Shown here: in pieces, positions 15,760-24,750 of the stretch
Position numbering within the stretch: the stretch's first letter is position 1
Layout of the letters: each line of letters begins with the position of its first letter
Assembly (NCBI RefSeq): GCF_001570605.1
Contig: NZ_BBXG01000004.1
Coordinates: forward strand, 558,001 to 622,000
Length of the DNA stretch: 64,000 nucleotides
Direction of reading: 5' to 3'
DNA from: Herbidospora cretacea
GTDB lineage: Bacteria; Actinomycetota; Actinomycetes; Streptosporangiales; Streptosporangiaceae
Translations under genes and position numbers: made by a program
The notes under the pieces: generated by a model
Told to the model about the DNA's origin: nothing
Database searches by the model: none
Seen by the model: only the letters and a program-made list of their open reading frames with translations

Positions 15760-16119
15760 TCACTTCGTGACGGACCACCGCTCCACGGCGGTGCGGGCCT
15801 GCTCGACGCTGTCGTGGACGTTGAGGAAGTGGGCGACCCCGGCGATCTGGAGAAGCCGCAGGACGCGTGGGTGGAGGGCCGCGAGGTGGAAGCCGCTCTT
15901 CCCGAGCGTGGTGCGCGTCCGGGCGTCGAGCAGGACGTGCAGGCCGCTGCTGTCGAGGAAGGTGACGGCGCTGAAGTCGACGATGAGGGGTTTGCCGCGC
16001 CGGCGGCCCTCCGTGAGCGCGTCGGCCAGGAAGGTGCGGTTCGTGGCGTCGATGTCCCCAGCGGCGTGGACGACGGTGCTGTCCGGCAGCTGGTCCAGGG
16101 TGAGCATCAAGGGGGTCAC
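15760..16119 (-). CDS. STAS-domain anti-sigma factor antagonist
   Basis: 119 aa from GTG 16119, with GGAGG 7 nt upstream. The core IVDFSAVTFLDSSGLHVLLD (about residues 46-65) contains the phospho-accepting Ser of SpoIIAA/RsbV-type antagonists. Such proteins release a sigma factor by binding its anti-sigma kinase when unphosphorylated. No sigma factor or RsbW-type kinase gene is nearby, so its partner is elsewhere. Divergent from a winged-HTH gene 138 bp away. Confidence 0.9.
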   Translation of the reverse strand: MTPLMLTLDQLPDSTVVHAAGDIDATNRTFLADALTEGRRRGKPLIVDFSAVTFLDSSGLHVLLDARTRTTLGKSGFHLAALHPRVLRLLQIAGVAHFLNVHDSVEQARTAVERWSVTK

Positions 16120-16257
16120 CGCCGTTCCTCCTTCATGGAGTGGCCTCCAACGGCAGGAGTCGTCCACCCACCATAAACCCGAAGAAGAATTCGTGAAAGA
16201 CAGTTCGCTGTGCGAGGGTGGAGGAACGACCCGTCCGAGGCCGAGAGCGTGACTCCG

Positions 16258-16566
16258 ATGACCACCGCAAAAGACCGTTCCTCCTGGACGTTCCTCACCC
16301 ACCACGCCCGGGTGCTCCTGGAGATCGCCCGCAATCCCGAGGTCAGGCTGCGCGAGGTCGCCGAGGTCATCGGCATCACCGAGCGGGCGGTCCAGGGCAT
16401 CGTGGCCGACCTCCACGAGGCCGGCTACCTCACCAGGGACCGGGTCGGCCGCCGCAACCGCTACCAGCTCAACCTCGACCAGCACTTCCGCCACCACACC
16501 GAGGCCCACGCGCCCGTCCGCGCCCTCGTCGAACTGTTCGCCAGCGTCGAGACCCTCCCCGGCTGA
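16258..16566 (+). CDS. Winged helix-turn-helix regulator
   Basis: 102 aa. The helix-turn-helix VRLREVAEVIGITERAVQGI (about residues 31-50) is followed by a wing, DRVGRRNRYQLN. The compact MarR/ArsR-like single domain suggests a small DNA-binding protein. ATG 16258 was chosen; GTG 16249 and an earlier GTG at 16210 are in frame. It shares a divergent promoter region with the STAS gene, a pairing that suggests joint stress control. Confidence 0.82.
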   Translation: MTTAKDRSSWTFLTHHARVLLEIARNPEVRLREVAEVIGITERAVQGIVADLHEAGYLTRDRVGRRNRYQLNLDQHFRHHTEAHAPVRALVELFASVETLPG

Positions 16567-16646
16567 CCCGTCAGCGCCAGGATCGCGGGAATCCGTTGCG
16601 GGTTCCGTCAGCGGGGAAGCCCGGGTCGGCGAGACGGGCTTCGGAG

Positions 16647-17648
16647 GTGCGCGGGACATTGCTGATCCGATTGGACGAGCTGCCGGTGTCCGAGCGGTTC
16701 GACTACTGGTGGGAGAGCGTGGGCCGGTCGGTGGTCTCGGTCGAGGCGTCGAGCGAGGTCGCCCACAGGTTCTGGGCGCGGATGGAATCGGCCGACTTCG
16801 GGCAGGTCCAGGTGTCGCGGGTCACCTGCCTGCCGTTCGAGGCGTGCCGAACGTCCCGGCTCATCCGCGATCGCGACCCCGGCACGCTGCACCTGTCTCT
16901 CACCCTGCACGGATGCTCCGGCCTGCACCAGAACCGCATGGAAGCCGACCTGCGAGCGGGTGATCTGGTCCTCTACGACACCTCACGCCCGTTCCGCGCC
17001 TGGACTGGGCGGCTGGGACAGGTGTCCGAGGGCATCGTCATGCAGCTGCCCCGGGATGCGCTGACCGTTCCCGAGAGGCGGCTGCAGAGCCTGATGGCGC
17101 TGCGGCTGCCCGGTCGGACGGGTCTGGGAGGGCTGCTCGCGGCGTCGTTGCGGCAGCTCACCTCCGATCCCGCCGGACTGCCGCCCGCCTACTCGCCGCG
17201 CGTCGCGTCGACGCTGCTGTCCTTGCTGGACGGACTGCTGGAATGGGCCGCCGGGGAGCCGCCGCCCGGCCCGCCGCCCAGTCGGCGGTCGCTTCTCGTC
17301 CGCGCGCACGCCTACATCGAGGAGCGTCTGCACGATCCGGTCCTGTCCCCGGTGGCGGTCGCGGCGGCGTTGAGCGTGTCGTTGCGTCATCTGTACGCCC
17401 TGTTCGAGCAGGAGGGGCTCACCGTGGCCGACTGGATCCGGCGACGGCGGCTGACCAACGCGCGCCACGACCTCGCCGATCCCCGCTGCGACCATCTCAC
17501 CGTCGGCATGATCGGCGCACGCTGGGGCTTCATGGGTGACTCCCAGTTCAGCAGGGCGTTCCGGACGGTTTACGGCGTCGCTCCCGGCGCCTTCCGTCGT
17601 GCACGGATCGCCAAGAAGACCGCACATGACGACAACACACACCGCTAG
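16647..17648 (+). CDS. AraC-family transcriptional regulator
   Basis: 333 aa. The N-terminal AraC-binding-2 type domain starts LDELPVSERFDYWWESVGRS and includes DLVLYDTSRPF. The C-terminal double HTH (about residues 215-325) includes VAVAAALSVSLRHLYALFEQ and ARWGFMGDSQFSRAFRTVYG. GTG 16647 has GGAG directly against it; TTG 16659 is a possible alternative. Ends 46 bp before the small secreted-protein gene, which it may control. Confidence 0.88.
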   Translation: MRGTLLIRLDELPVSERFDYWWESVGRSVVSVEASSEVAHRFWARMESADFGQVQVSRVTCLPFEACRTSRLIRDRDPGTLHLSLTLHGCSGLHQNRMEADLRAGDLVLYDTSRPFRAWTGRLGQVSEGIVMQLPRDALTVPERRLQSLMALRLPGRTGLGGLLAASLRQLTSDPAGLPPAYSPRVASTLLSLLDGLLEWAAGEPPPGPPPSRRSLLVRAHAYIEERLHDPVLSPVAVAAALSVSLRHLYALFEQEGLTVADWIRRRRLTNARHDLADPRCDHLTVGMIGARWGFMGDSQFSRAFRTVYGVAPGAFRRARIAKKTAHDDNTHR

Positions 17649-17694
17649 CCCCTTGCCATCGTCGACTCCGCACGCCACGACGGATGGAGACGAC

Positions 17695-18165
17695 ATGCTC
17701 AAAGCACGGGCCGCACTGGCCGCTCTGCTGATGGCCGGAACCGCGGTCGTCGCCCTGCAACCCACCGCTCAAGCGGCCACCTGCGGAGTAGGGGAGGACA
17801 GCGCCTACGGACAGATCCAGAAGAACTCGGCCGGCGTCGGCTACCCCGTGACCCTGCACGGCACCACGGTCCGCCTCTACTCGGGCCGGACGAACAGCCG
17901 CGCGTACGCGAAGATCGACCGCGACCTCCGCTCGGACGAGATCCTCTCGATCGACCGCTCGAACACGAGGTTCACCACCTACTGGCCCTCCGACGGAGCC
18001 GTCCGCGCGGGCGGCTGGACATACTGCGAGCAGCGCTACCAAGGCCTCGGCGGACCCACGCGCACGCCCACCGTCGACGGCTACCAACACGCCGTGCGGG
18101 TCTGCCTGCGCCGGGCCGGGGTCCTGGTCTGCCACGACGTCTGGTACGCGGACCAGAACGGATGA
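17695..18165 (+). CDS. Small secreted protein, function unknown
   Basis: 156 aa. A Sec signal peptide (MLKARAALAALLMAGTAVVA, cleavage after AQAA, about residue 27) leads to a ~128-residue mature protein. Four or five cysteines (CGVGED near the start, YCEQRY, VCLRR, LVCHDVWY) suggest disulfide bonds. GGAG lies 6 nt before the ATG. Exported actinomycete proteins of this size are common, but I do not recognise the family. Confidence 0.8.
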   Translation: MLKARAALAALLMAGTAVVALQPTAQAATCGVGEDSAYGQIQKNSAGVGYPVTLHGTTVRLYSGRTNSRAYAKIDRDLRSDEILSIDRSNTRFTTYWPSDGAVRAGGWTYCEQRYQGLGGPTRTPTVDGYQHAVRVCLRRAGVLVCHDVWYADQNG

Positions 18166-18275
18166 CCGTTCTCCTGCCGGCCCACCGAAAGCGGCTCGGG
18201 CGCGGCGGGCTCGCGAGGGCGGCGGCGGGCACGCGGTGGCCCGGATCTCGCCGGTGACGGTGAGGCCGGTGGCGG

Positions 18276-18923
18276 TCAGGTGCAACCGCGGGTGAGCGGC
18301 TCGTGCGCCGGGCGCACCCGGACCGTCGTCAGGTCCCGCAGGCTCGCGAGGTCGAGGTCGGCGCCCGCGACGCCTCCCACCCCCGCCACCGTCATCCCGG
18401 CGGCCCTGCCGGCGTGGACGCCCGCCGCCGCGTCCTCGACCACCAGGCAGTCACGTGCCGCGACGCCCAGGAGCTCGGCCCCCAGGAGGTAGCAGGACGG
18501 GTCGGGCTTGCCGTGGACGACGTCGTCGGCGGTGACGAGGACCGGGGGCCGGGGCAGCCCGGCCGCGCTCATCCGGGCCAGCGCCAGCGGGCGGGGACAC
18601 GAGGTGACGATGCCCCAGCGGACCCCGAGCTGCTCGTAGGAGGCGAGCAGGTCGAGGGCTCCCGGCATCGCCACGACGCCGTCGAGGTCCGCCTCCTGGA
18701 GACGGAGGTTCTCCTCGGCGTCCGCGACGACCTCGGCGGGGGTGAGGCCGGTGGCCAGCTCGGCGATCGTCTCGACGCCCGGCCGTCCCGGCGAGACCTT
18801 CATGATCACTTCCAGGTCGACGCCGCGCTTGACGGACCAGGCGGCCCACGTCCTGGCCACCGCGGCGTCGGAGTCGACCAGCGTGCCGTCCAGGTCGAAC
18901 AGCACCGCGCAGAAGTCGGGCAC
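18276..18923 (-). CDS. HAD-superfamily sugar-phosphatase-like hydrolase
   Basis: 215 aa from GTG 18923 (GAGG 5 nt upstream; GTG 18929 is also possible). Motif I FDLDGTLVDSD (nucleophile and acid Asp), motif II IVTSCPRP, motif III KPDPSCY and motif IV VVEDAAAGVHAGRAAGM, in the PGMB/GPP (DOG phosphatase) branch with a small alpha cap. Likely dephosphorylates a sugar phosphate. Convergent with the secreted-protein gene; stands alone. Confidence 0.87.
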   Translation of the reverse strand: MPDFCAVLFDLDGTLVDSDAAVARTWAAWSVKRGVDLEVIMKVSPGRPGVETIAELATGLTPAEVVADAEENLRLQEADLDGVVAMPGALDLLASYEQLGVRWGIVTSCPRPLALARMSAAGLPRPPVLVTADDVVHGKPDPSCYLLGAELLGVAARDCLVVEDAAAGVHAGRAAGMTVAGVGGVAGADLDLASLRDLTTVRVRPAHEPLTRGCT

Positions 18924-19004
18924 GAGCACCTCGCCATACGTCCGGAAATATCCTGCTCCAGGCGACAGCGTAGTCAGGCCCGCGACCGGCACCGACCTGC
19001 GGCT

Positions 19005-19148
19005 TCACGGGAAGAGCGTGGTGAACCAGCGGACCACGGACGCGGTGGTCCTCTGGTGGGAGCCCAGGTGCCGGGAGCCGCCGTAGCCGGGCGTCCCGAG
19101 GTCGGTCAGCTGGGCCTCGACGCCGTGCGAGCGCAGGTCAGCCGAACT
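19005..19148 (-). pseudogene. Remnant C-terminus of an alpha/beta-hydrolase-like gene
   Basis: The last ~45 codons before TGA 19005 read as a protein-like segment: LRSHGVEAQLTDLG, then YGGSRHLGSHQRTTASVVRWF, resembling the His-containing end of secreted alpha/beta hydrolases. There is no start codon or upstream domain: just before it lies the protease terminator. The gene appears to have lost its 5' part. Confidence 0.4.
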
Positions 19149-19167
19149 ATCCTGCCTGCCGCCGGGT

Positions 19168-19195
19168 GTGAGGGTGGAGCGGGCTCCACCCTCAC
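19168..19195 (-). terminator. Strong rho-independent-type hairpin after the subtilase gene
   Basis: GTGAGGGTGGAG (19168-19179), CGGG loop, CTCCACCCTCAC (19184-19195): a perfect 12-bp stem starting 16 bp past the subtilase stop codon. Confidence 0.85.
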
Positions 19196-19210
19196 GGCGG
19201 GGGTGGGCGG

Positions 19211-21451
19211 TCAGGACGCGAGCAGGCGCAGCTCGGACAGCTGGCCGGCCGGCCAGCCCGTGTTGCCGGTGAACGTCAGGCGGACATATCTGGCGGTCGT
19301 CATGTTGAAGCCGACCGTGGTGGCCGACGCGCCGAAGGCGTAGGCGCGGGAGGCGACGATCGGGAAGTACGTGCTGCCGTCGTTGCTGCCCGAGACGGCG
19401 ATCGTCTGGGTGCGGGCCGGCCAGCCCGGGGGCAGGGTCATCTCGGCCTGGTGGAGCTTGACCGGAGCGCCCAGGTCGACGGTGTAGTTCTGCGGGAAGG
19501 CGTTGTTGGGGCTCTCCCAGTAGGTCGCGGTGTTGCCGTCGAGGGCGTTGCCGGGCGTGAACGAGGCCACGTGCCCGGCGGTGGCCGGGCGGCCCTGGGC
19601 GGCGTTCGTGCCGGTCGCCGAGAACGCCTCGATCTCGGCGATCTTCAGCGTGGGCGACCACGGCCCGGCCGGGAACTGGAGCGCCACGCAGCAGCCGTGG
19701 ACGGGCGGCAGCGTGACGGTCACCTTGTTGCCGGTGGCCGGGTTGAAGGAGTGGTTGGCCTCCGGCAGGACCGTGACGTAGTCGCTGTACCCCTCGTAAG
19801 CGGCGCGGACCGCGAACCGCAGCGTGCGGGCCGGTTCGCCCGCCGGGAGGGTGACGGTCACCTTGTCGAAGGTGCGCCGCCCGCCGTCGAACGCCAGGTT
19901 GATGTTGGCGAAGACCCGGTCGGAGGGCACCTCCCAGTAGGTCGCGGGGTCGCCGTCGACCGTCATGTAGCCCCAGTGGTCGGAGGTGCCGGGCAGGCCC
20001 ACGTTGTAGCCCACGACCAGCGGGAGTTCCGCCCCGACGGCCACCGGGTCGGCCAGAGCGAGCTGCACGGCCGCGTACGCGTCGAGCCTGCCGTTGCCCC
20101 ACGTGTCGTTGACGTCGCCGGCCGAGGCGCACGAGGTGTCGGGCATGGCCACCGCGCTGTCGTTCAGGATGATCCGGGTCAGGTCGACCATGCCGCGCAG
20201 CCTCGGCACCCTCGACCAGACGAGCGCGACCGTGGCCGCCGTGTGGGGGGAGGCCATCGAGGTGCCGCTGGCCACGCCGTAGCCGCCGCCGGGCACCGAG
20301 GAGCGCACGTCGACGCCGGGGGCCGCGAGGTCGGGCTTGTACCAGGACATGCCCGAGCCCCGGCTGGAGAAGGGCGCGATGACGTCGTTCACGTCGAACG
20401 CGCCGGTCGCGAACGCGCCGAGCTGGATGCCGGGGGAGCTGCCCGTCTCGCAGCCCGGCCCGTCGTTGCCGACGGAGAAGGCGGGGAAGATGCCGGCCTG
20501 CGTCCAGGAGTAGATGACGTCGGAGTACCAGTCGGAGTAGCCCATGCCTCCCCACGAGTTGTTGATCACGTCGGGGGCGAGGTCGGGCCGGGGGTTGTCG
20601 CCGGAGGCGTCGGTCGGGGCGAGCATCCACTGACCGGCCAGCAGCAGCGAGGCGGCGGTGCAGGTGGTGCTCGGGCACGCCTTGGCGGCGATCCACTTCA
20701 CGCCCGGGGCGACGCCGACCTGGTTGACGCCGTCGTCGCCGACCATCGTGCCCATGGTGTGGGTGCCGTGGCCGTTGACGTCGCAGGGCGCGGCGGACGG
20801 GCAGCCGCCTTCGGGGTTGTACCAGTTGTAGGCGTGGTTCCCGGCCGCGCCGCCCCGGTAGGAGCCGACCAGCGCGGGGTGGTCCCACTGCACGCCGGTG
20901 TCGATATTGGCGACGACGATGCCCTCGCCCTTGGTGCCGTAGCCGCTCCAGACGTCGTCGGCGCGGATCTTCTCGACGTTCCACTCGACCCCGGCCATCG
21001 CCCCCGCCCGCCGCGTGACGGCGGTGTGCAGCTCGATCGGCTCGTCGGGTTCGATCGCGGTCACCTCGGGACGGGCGGCGATCCGGTCGATGAGGGCCCG
21101 GTCGCCCGTGACCAGGACGGTGTTGGAGATCCAGAAGGCGGTGTGGCCGGCGCCGGCGTCGTCGGCCAGGGCCAGGACGTCCCGCTGGGACGCGGTGGCG
21201 ACGGCCTTCCTGGCCTCGATGACTTTCATGGGGTCGGTCGCGGCGGTGAGGTCGGCCTTCCGCGCGAAGCGCACCCAGAAGGAGGTCTCGCCTCCGTCCG
21301 CCGCCTCCGACCTGACCTCGGCCGAGATCTTCGGAGAGGGCGCGGGGTCGGCGGCCGCCGGGCCGGTCGTGACCGTCCAGCCCAGCAGCCCGAGTAACAG
21401 CAGGTACGCGGTCTTCCGGGGCCGGCGGCCTCGAACAGATGTGATCATCAT
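19211..21451 (-). CDS. Secreted subtilisin-like serine protease (S8) with two discoidin-like C-terminal domains
   Basis: 746 aa from ATG 21451; a TTG at 21493 would add 14 residues of AT-rich sequence. The signal peptide (TAYLLLLGLLGWTVTTGPAAA) is followed by a propeptide with an I9-like segment (VTAIEPDEPIELHT). The catalytic triad is complete: Asp184 (NIDTGVQ), His228 (NGHGTHT), Ser398 (GTSMASPH), with oxyanion Asn in NNSWGG. After the protease, two regions with the pattern 'DGDPATYWE...FDKVTVTLP' and 'DGNTATYWE...VDLG' look like F5/8-type carbohydrate- or surface-binding domains. Extracellular protein degradation is the likely role. Single gene, closed by a strong hairpin. Confidence 0.92.
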   Translation of the reverse strand: MMITSVRGRRPRKTAYLLLLGLLGWTVTTGPAAADPAPSPKISAEVRSEAADGGETSFWVRFARKADLTAATDPMKVIEARKAVATASQRDVLALADDAGAGHTAFWISNTVLVTGDRALIDRIAARPEVTAIEPDEPIELHTAVTRRAGAMAGVEWNVEKIRADDVWSGYGTKGEGIVVANIDTGVQWDHPALVGSYRGGAAGNHAYNWYNPEGGCPSAAPCDVNGHGTHTMGTMVGDDGVNQVGVAPGVKWIAAKACPSTTCTAASLLLAGQWMLAPTDASGDNPRPDLAPDVINNSWGGMGYSDWYSDVIYSWTQAGIFPAFSVGNDGPGCETGSSPGIQLGAFATGAFDVNDVIAPFSSRGSGMSWYKPDLAAPGVDVRSSVPGGGYGVASGTSMASPHTAATVALVWSRVPRLRGMVDLTRIILNDSAVAMPDTSCASAGDVNDTWGNGRLDAYAAVQLALADPVAVGAELPLVVGYNVGLPGTSDHWGYMTVDGDPATYWEVPSDRVFANINLAFDGGRRTFDKVTVTLPAGEPARTLRFAVRAAYEGYSDYVTVLPEANHSFNPATGNKVTVTLPPVHGCCVALQFPAGPWSPTLKIAEIEAFSATGTNAAQGRPATAGHVASFTPGNALDGNTATYWESPNNAFPQNYTVDLGAPVKLHQAEMTLPPGWPARTQTIAVSGSNDGSTYFPIVASRAYAFGASATTVGFNMTTARYVRLTFTGNTGWPAGQLSELRLLAS

Positions 21452-21583
21452 TTTGGCAGCATATATCTGCAATTCCTTAGCAGGATTGCGCAAATCTGCC
21501 AGAAATGATCCGTAATAGAACGGGCATCACCGCCGTTCTCGCCAGATTCATCGGGTTAAGCCCATCAAGGACTCGCTGATTTG

Positions 21584-21612
21584 TTGACGTCGGGCGGGTC
21601 TCGTCCTACCGT
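21584..21612 (+). promoter_or_regulatory. Sigma-70-like promoter of the fuconate dehydratase gene
   Basis: TTGACG (21584-21589), 17-bp spacer, TACCGT (21607-21612), placing a start site ~30 bp before the ATG at 21648. Confidence 0.5.
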
Positions 21613-21647
21613 TCAATCCATATTCATCGGATCAATTGGAGTCTCTT

Positions 21648-22943
21648 ATGTCGACGATCACCTCAGTGGACGTGGTCGACGTCAGGTTCCCCACGTCCGC
21701 CACCCTCGACGGCTCCGACGCGATGAACCCGGACGGCGACTACTCGGCCGCCTACGTGGTTCTCGCGACCGATGACGGCGACCTGGCGGGCTACGGCCTG
21801 ACCTTCACCATCGGACGGGGCAACGACCTCTGCGTGGCCGCCGCCCGCCAGATCGGCGCGAGGCTGGCCGGGCGGGACGTGGACGAGATGGCCGCCGACC
21901 TGGGCGGTCTCTACCGGGAGATCATGGCCGACAGCCAGATGCGCTGGCTGGGCCCGGAGAAGGGGGTGGTCCACCTCGCGGCCGCCGCCGTGCTGAACGC
22001 CGCCTGGGACCTGGCCGCCCGCCGGGCCGGCAAGCCGCTGTGGCGCCTGGTGGCCGACATGTCGCCGGAGGAGATCGTCGCGGCGTGCGACTTCCGCTAC
22101 CTGTCCGACGTGCTCACCCCCGCCGAGGCCGTCGAGATGCTCGCGCGGCTGCACCCCACCCGTGAGGAGCGCGTCGCCGTCCTGGAGGCGCACGGCTACC
22201 CCGCCTACACCACCTCGCCCGGCTGGCTCGGCTACGACGACGAGAAGCTGCGGCGGCTGATCCGGGAAGGGGTCGCCGAGGGCTGGACGCACGTCAAGCT
22301 CAAGGTCGGCGCGAACGTCGACGACGACCTGCGGCGGCTGGCCATCGCCCGGGAGGAGCTCGGCGACCGCAACCTGATGATCGACGCCAACCAGGTGTGG
22401 GACGTGCCCGAGGCCATCACCTGGGTGAACCGGCTGGCGGCCTACGAGCCGCTGTGGATCGAGGAGCCGACCAGCCCCGACGACGTCCTGGGCCACGCCG
22501 CCATCCGCAAGGCCGTCGCCCCCGTCGGCGTCGCGACCGGCGAACACTGCCACAACCGGGTGATGTTCAAGCAGCTCCTCCAGGCGGAGGCGATCGACTT
22601 CTGCCAGATCGACTCCTGCCGCCTGGCCTCGGTCAACGAGATCATCCCCATCCTGCTGATGGCCGCCAAGTTCGGCGTGCCGGTGTGCCCGCACGCCGGG
22701 GGCGTCGGCCTGTGCGAGATCGTCCAGCACCTGTCGGTGATCGACTACGTCTGCGTGAGCGGCAGCATGGAGGGACGGGTCCTGGAGTACGTCGACCACC
22801 TGCACGAGCACTTCACCGACCCCGTCCGGATCGAGCGGGGACGCTACCGCCTGCCCGGGGCCCCGGGCTACAGCGCCCGCATGCACGCGGGCTCCGTCGA
22901 CGCCTACCGCTACCCTGATGGCGCGGAGTGGGCCCGCCAGTAG
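21648..22943 (+). CDS. L-fuconate dehydratase-like enolase superfamily enzyme
   Basis: 431 aa, with GGAG 6 nt before the ATG. Enolase-superfamily catalytic set: HVKLKVGAN (KxK base), [15 protein letters not shown] and TGEHCHN (metal ligands), and [11 protein letters not shown] with the acid/base His. Length and the segment [13 protein letters not shown] fit L-fuconate dehydratase (human ENOSF1/Xanthomonas type), which makes 2-keto-3-deoxy-L-fuconate. With an amidohydrolase and FAH hydrolase at 253-2006, parts of an oxidative deoxysugar pathway are present. Followed by a GntR gene and an Rbs-type importer. Confidence 0.88.
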   Translation: MSTITSVDVVDVRFPTSATLDGSDAMNPDGDYSAAYVVLATDDGDLAGYGLTFTIGRGNDLCVAAARQIGARLAGRDVDEMAADLGGLYREIMADSQMRWLGPEKGVVHLAAAAVLNAAWDLAARRAGKPLWRLVADMSPEEIVAACDFRYLSDVLTPAEAVEMLARLHPTREERVAVLEAHGYPAYTTSPGWLGYDDEKLRRLIREGVAEGWTHVKLKVGANVDDDLRRLAIAREELGDRNLMIDANQVWDVPEAITWVNRLAAYEPLWIEEPTSPDDVLGHAAIRKAVAPVGVATGEHCHNRVMFKQLLQAEAIDFCQIDSCRLASVNEIIPILLMAAKFGVPVCPHAGGVGLCEIVQHLSVIDYVCVSGSMEGRVLEYVDHLHEHFTDPVRIERGRYRLPGAPGYSARMHAGSVDAYRYPDGAEWARQ

Positions 22944-22965
22944 GGACGGCAGTGGGGACGGCGAA

Positions 22966-23688
22966 GTGGGAGTCATCGAGACCGCGATCGACACGATCAA
23001 GCAGATGATCGTCGACGGCGAGCTGCGTCCCGGTCAGAAACTCCCCATCGAGAAGGAACTCGCCGACCAGCTCGGCATCGCCCGCAACACCCTGCGTGAG
23101 GCCGTGCGGGCGCTGATCGCCATGAGGGTCCTGCAGACGCGCCAGGGCGACGGCACCTACGTCACCAGCCTCTCCCCGGCGCTGCTGCTCGACGGCATGA
23201 GCTTCGTCGCCGACATCCACCAGCACGCCGGAGCCGGGGAGTTCCTGCACGTGCGCCGGATCCTGGAGGCCGAGGCGACGGCCCTGGCGGCCGTCCGCAT
23301 CCCCGACGAGCACCTCGTCGTCCTGGGCGGCCTGCTGGAGGAGGCCGAGCGGCTCGCCGCCGAGCCCGAGATCGACCACGGCAAGCTCGTCGCCCTCGAC
23401 CAGGACTTCCACGCGCTGATCACCTCCCACTGCGGCAACGCCGTGCTGGCCGCCGTGATCGCGAACATGTCCGGCCGCACGGTCCGGGCCAGGATCTGGC
23501 GGGGCATGACCGACCCGCAGGCCGTGCAGCGCACGCTGGGCGAGCACCGCGCCGTCTATCTCGCGCTGCTCGCCCGCGACCCCGACCGGGCCCGCATCCA
23601 CGCCGCGATGCACGTGCTGGGCGTCGAGGAGAGCCTCACCCAGGCGTCCGGGCGCCTCGGCACGACGGCGCCCCCGCTGCCGTCGTAG
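22966..23688 (+). CDS. GntR-family regulator, FadR subfamily
   Basis: 240 aa. GTG 22966 gives the usual short lead before the winged helix (GVIETAIDTIKQMIVDGELR; QLGIARNTLREAVRALIAM recognition helix, about residues 41-60). The all-helical FCD effector domain (about 80-225) has the metal-binding His set. An ATG at 22918 overlaps the previous gene and would add 16 Gly/Ser/Arg residues. Likely a repressor of the fuconate gene or of the convergent importer. About 50% similar by eye to the GntR protein at 27532. Confidence 0.9.
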   Translation: MGVIETAIDTIKQMIVDGELRPGQKLPIEKELADQLGIARNTLREAVRALIAMRVLQTRQGDGTYVTSLSPALLLDGMSFVADIHQHAGAGEFLHVRRILEAEATALAAVRIPDEHLVVLGGLLEEAERLAAEPEIDHGKLVALDQDFHALITSHCGNAVLAAVIANMSGRTVRARIWRGMTDPQAVQRTLGEHRAVYLALLARDPDRARIHAAMHVLGVEESLTQASGRLGTTAPPLPS

Positions 23689-23691
23689 GCG

Positions 23692-23708
23692 CCCGGACGC
23701 GGTCCGGG
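23692..23708. terminator. Small hairpin between convergent genes
   Basis: CCCGGAC-GCG-GTCCGGG, a perfect 7-bp stem in the 27-bp gap between the GntR gene (plus) and the ABC permease gene (minus). Confidence 0.6.
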
Positions 23709-23715
23709 AGGAGGG

Positions 23716-24750
23716 TCACTCCTGCGTCTTGCCCCCGGTGAGCCGGGAGAGGGCGAGCGCGGTGAGGATGATCGCTCCGTTGAGCGCTTCGATCCACTGC
23801 GCCGGCACGCCGGCCAGGGTGAGGACGTTCTGGATCATGTACAGCAGCAGGATGCCGGTGAACGCGCCGAACACCGTGCCCTTGCCGCCGTTGAGGCTGA
23901 CCCCGCCGATGACGGCGGCGGCGAACACCGTGAAGATCGCCCCGTCGCCCTGGGCGGCGGCTACGGAGGCCAGCCGCCCGGTCAGCAGCAGGCCGCCGAC
24001 CGCCGCCAGCACGCTGGCCGCGATCAGGGTGATCCACAGCACCCGGTCGGTGCGGATGCCCGCGGCCTTCGCGGCGTCGACGTTGCCGCCGATCGCGTAC
24101 AGCGAGCGGCCGAACCCGGTGAAGCCCATGACCAGGACGCCGACCGCGAACAGCAGCAGGCAGATCCAGATCGAGGCGGGCACGCCGAGCCACATCGCCG
24201 AACCCAGATAGGTCATCGACTCCGGGAGGTTGAAGAACGTCTGCCCGCCGGAGATGCCGGTGAGCAGACCCCGCAGCACGATCAGCATGCCCAGGGTGAC
24301 GATGAACCCGTTGAGCCCGAACCGGACGATGAACAGCGCGTTCACCACCCCGACCAGCGCCCCGACCGCCAGGGTGATGGGGATCGCCCAGAAGCCGGAC
24401 AGCAGCCCGAGCCCCGATCCGGTCCCCACCGCGACCGTCAGCCACGCGGCCACGCCGGGCGCCAGGCCGAAGGTCGACTCCAGCGACAGGTCCATCTTCC
24501 CGACGATCAGCACGAGCGTCTGCGCCAGCACCAGCAGCGAGATCTCCGACATGGTCTGCAGGATGTTGATCACGTTGTCGGCCTGCAGGAAGATCGGGTG
24601 CACGATCTGCCCGACGATCGCGATCGCGATGATCGCCGGGACGAGCGCCAGGTCCCGCAACCGGGCCAGGCGCAGCCCCGCCGGTGGCCTCCTCGGCCCC
24701 TTAGGCGCGGGACTGCCCGTCTCGGCGGGGGCGGCGGTGGTCTCAGGCAT
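23716..24750 (-). CDS. Sugar ABC transporter permease, RbsC type
   Basis: 344 aa, about ten membrane segments after a ~30-residue Pro/Ala-rich lead. BPD_transp_2 signatures: GKMDLSLESTFGLA, AAVIGGVSLNGGKGTVFGA and FGLNGFIVTLGMLIVLRG. CUT2 family importers move monosaccharides. AAGGAG lies 9 nt before the ATG; start and upstream ATPase stop overlap by 8 bp. Last gene of the three-gene importer operon. Confidence 0.93.
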   Translation of the reverse strand: MPETTAAPAETGSPAPKGPRRPPAGLRLARLRDLALVPAIIAIAIVGQIVHPIFLQADNVINILQTMSEISLLVLAQTLVLIVGKMDLSLESTFGLAPGVAAWLTVAVGTGSGLGLLSGFWAIPITLAVGALVGVVNALFIVRFGLNGFIVTLGMLIVLRGLLTGISGGQTFFNLPESMTYLGSAMWLGVPASIWICLLLFAVGVLVMGFTGFGRSLYAIGGNVDAAKAAGIRTDRVLWITLIAASVLAAVGGLLLTGRLASVAAAQGDGAIFTVFAAAVIGGVSLNGGKGTVFGAFTGILLLYMIQNVLTLAGVPAQWIEALNGAIILTALALSRLTGGKTQE

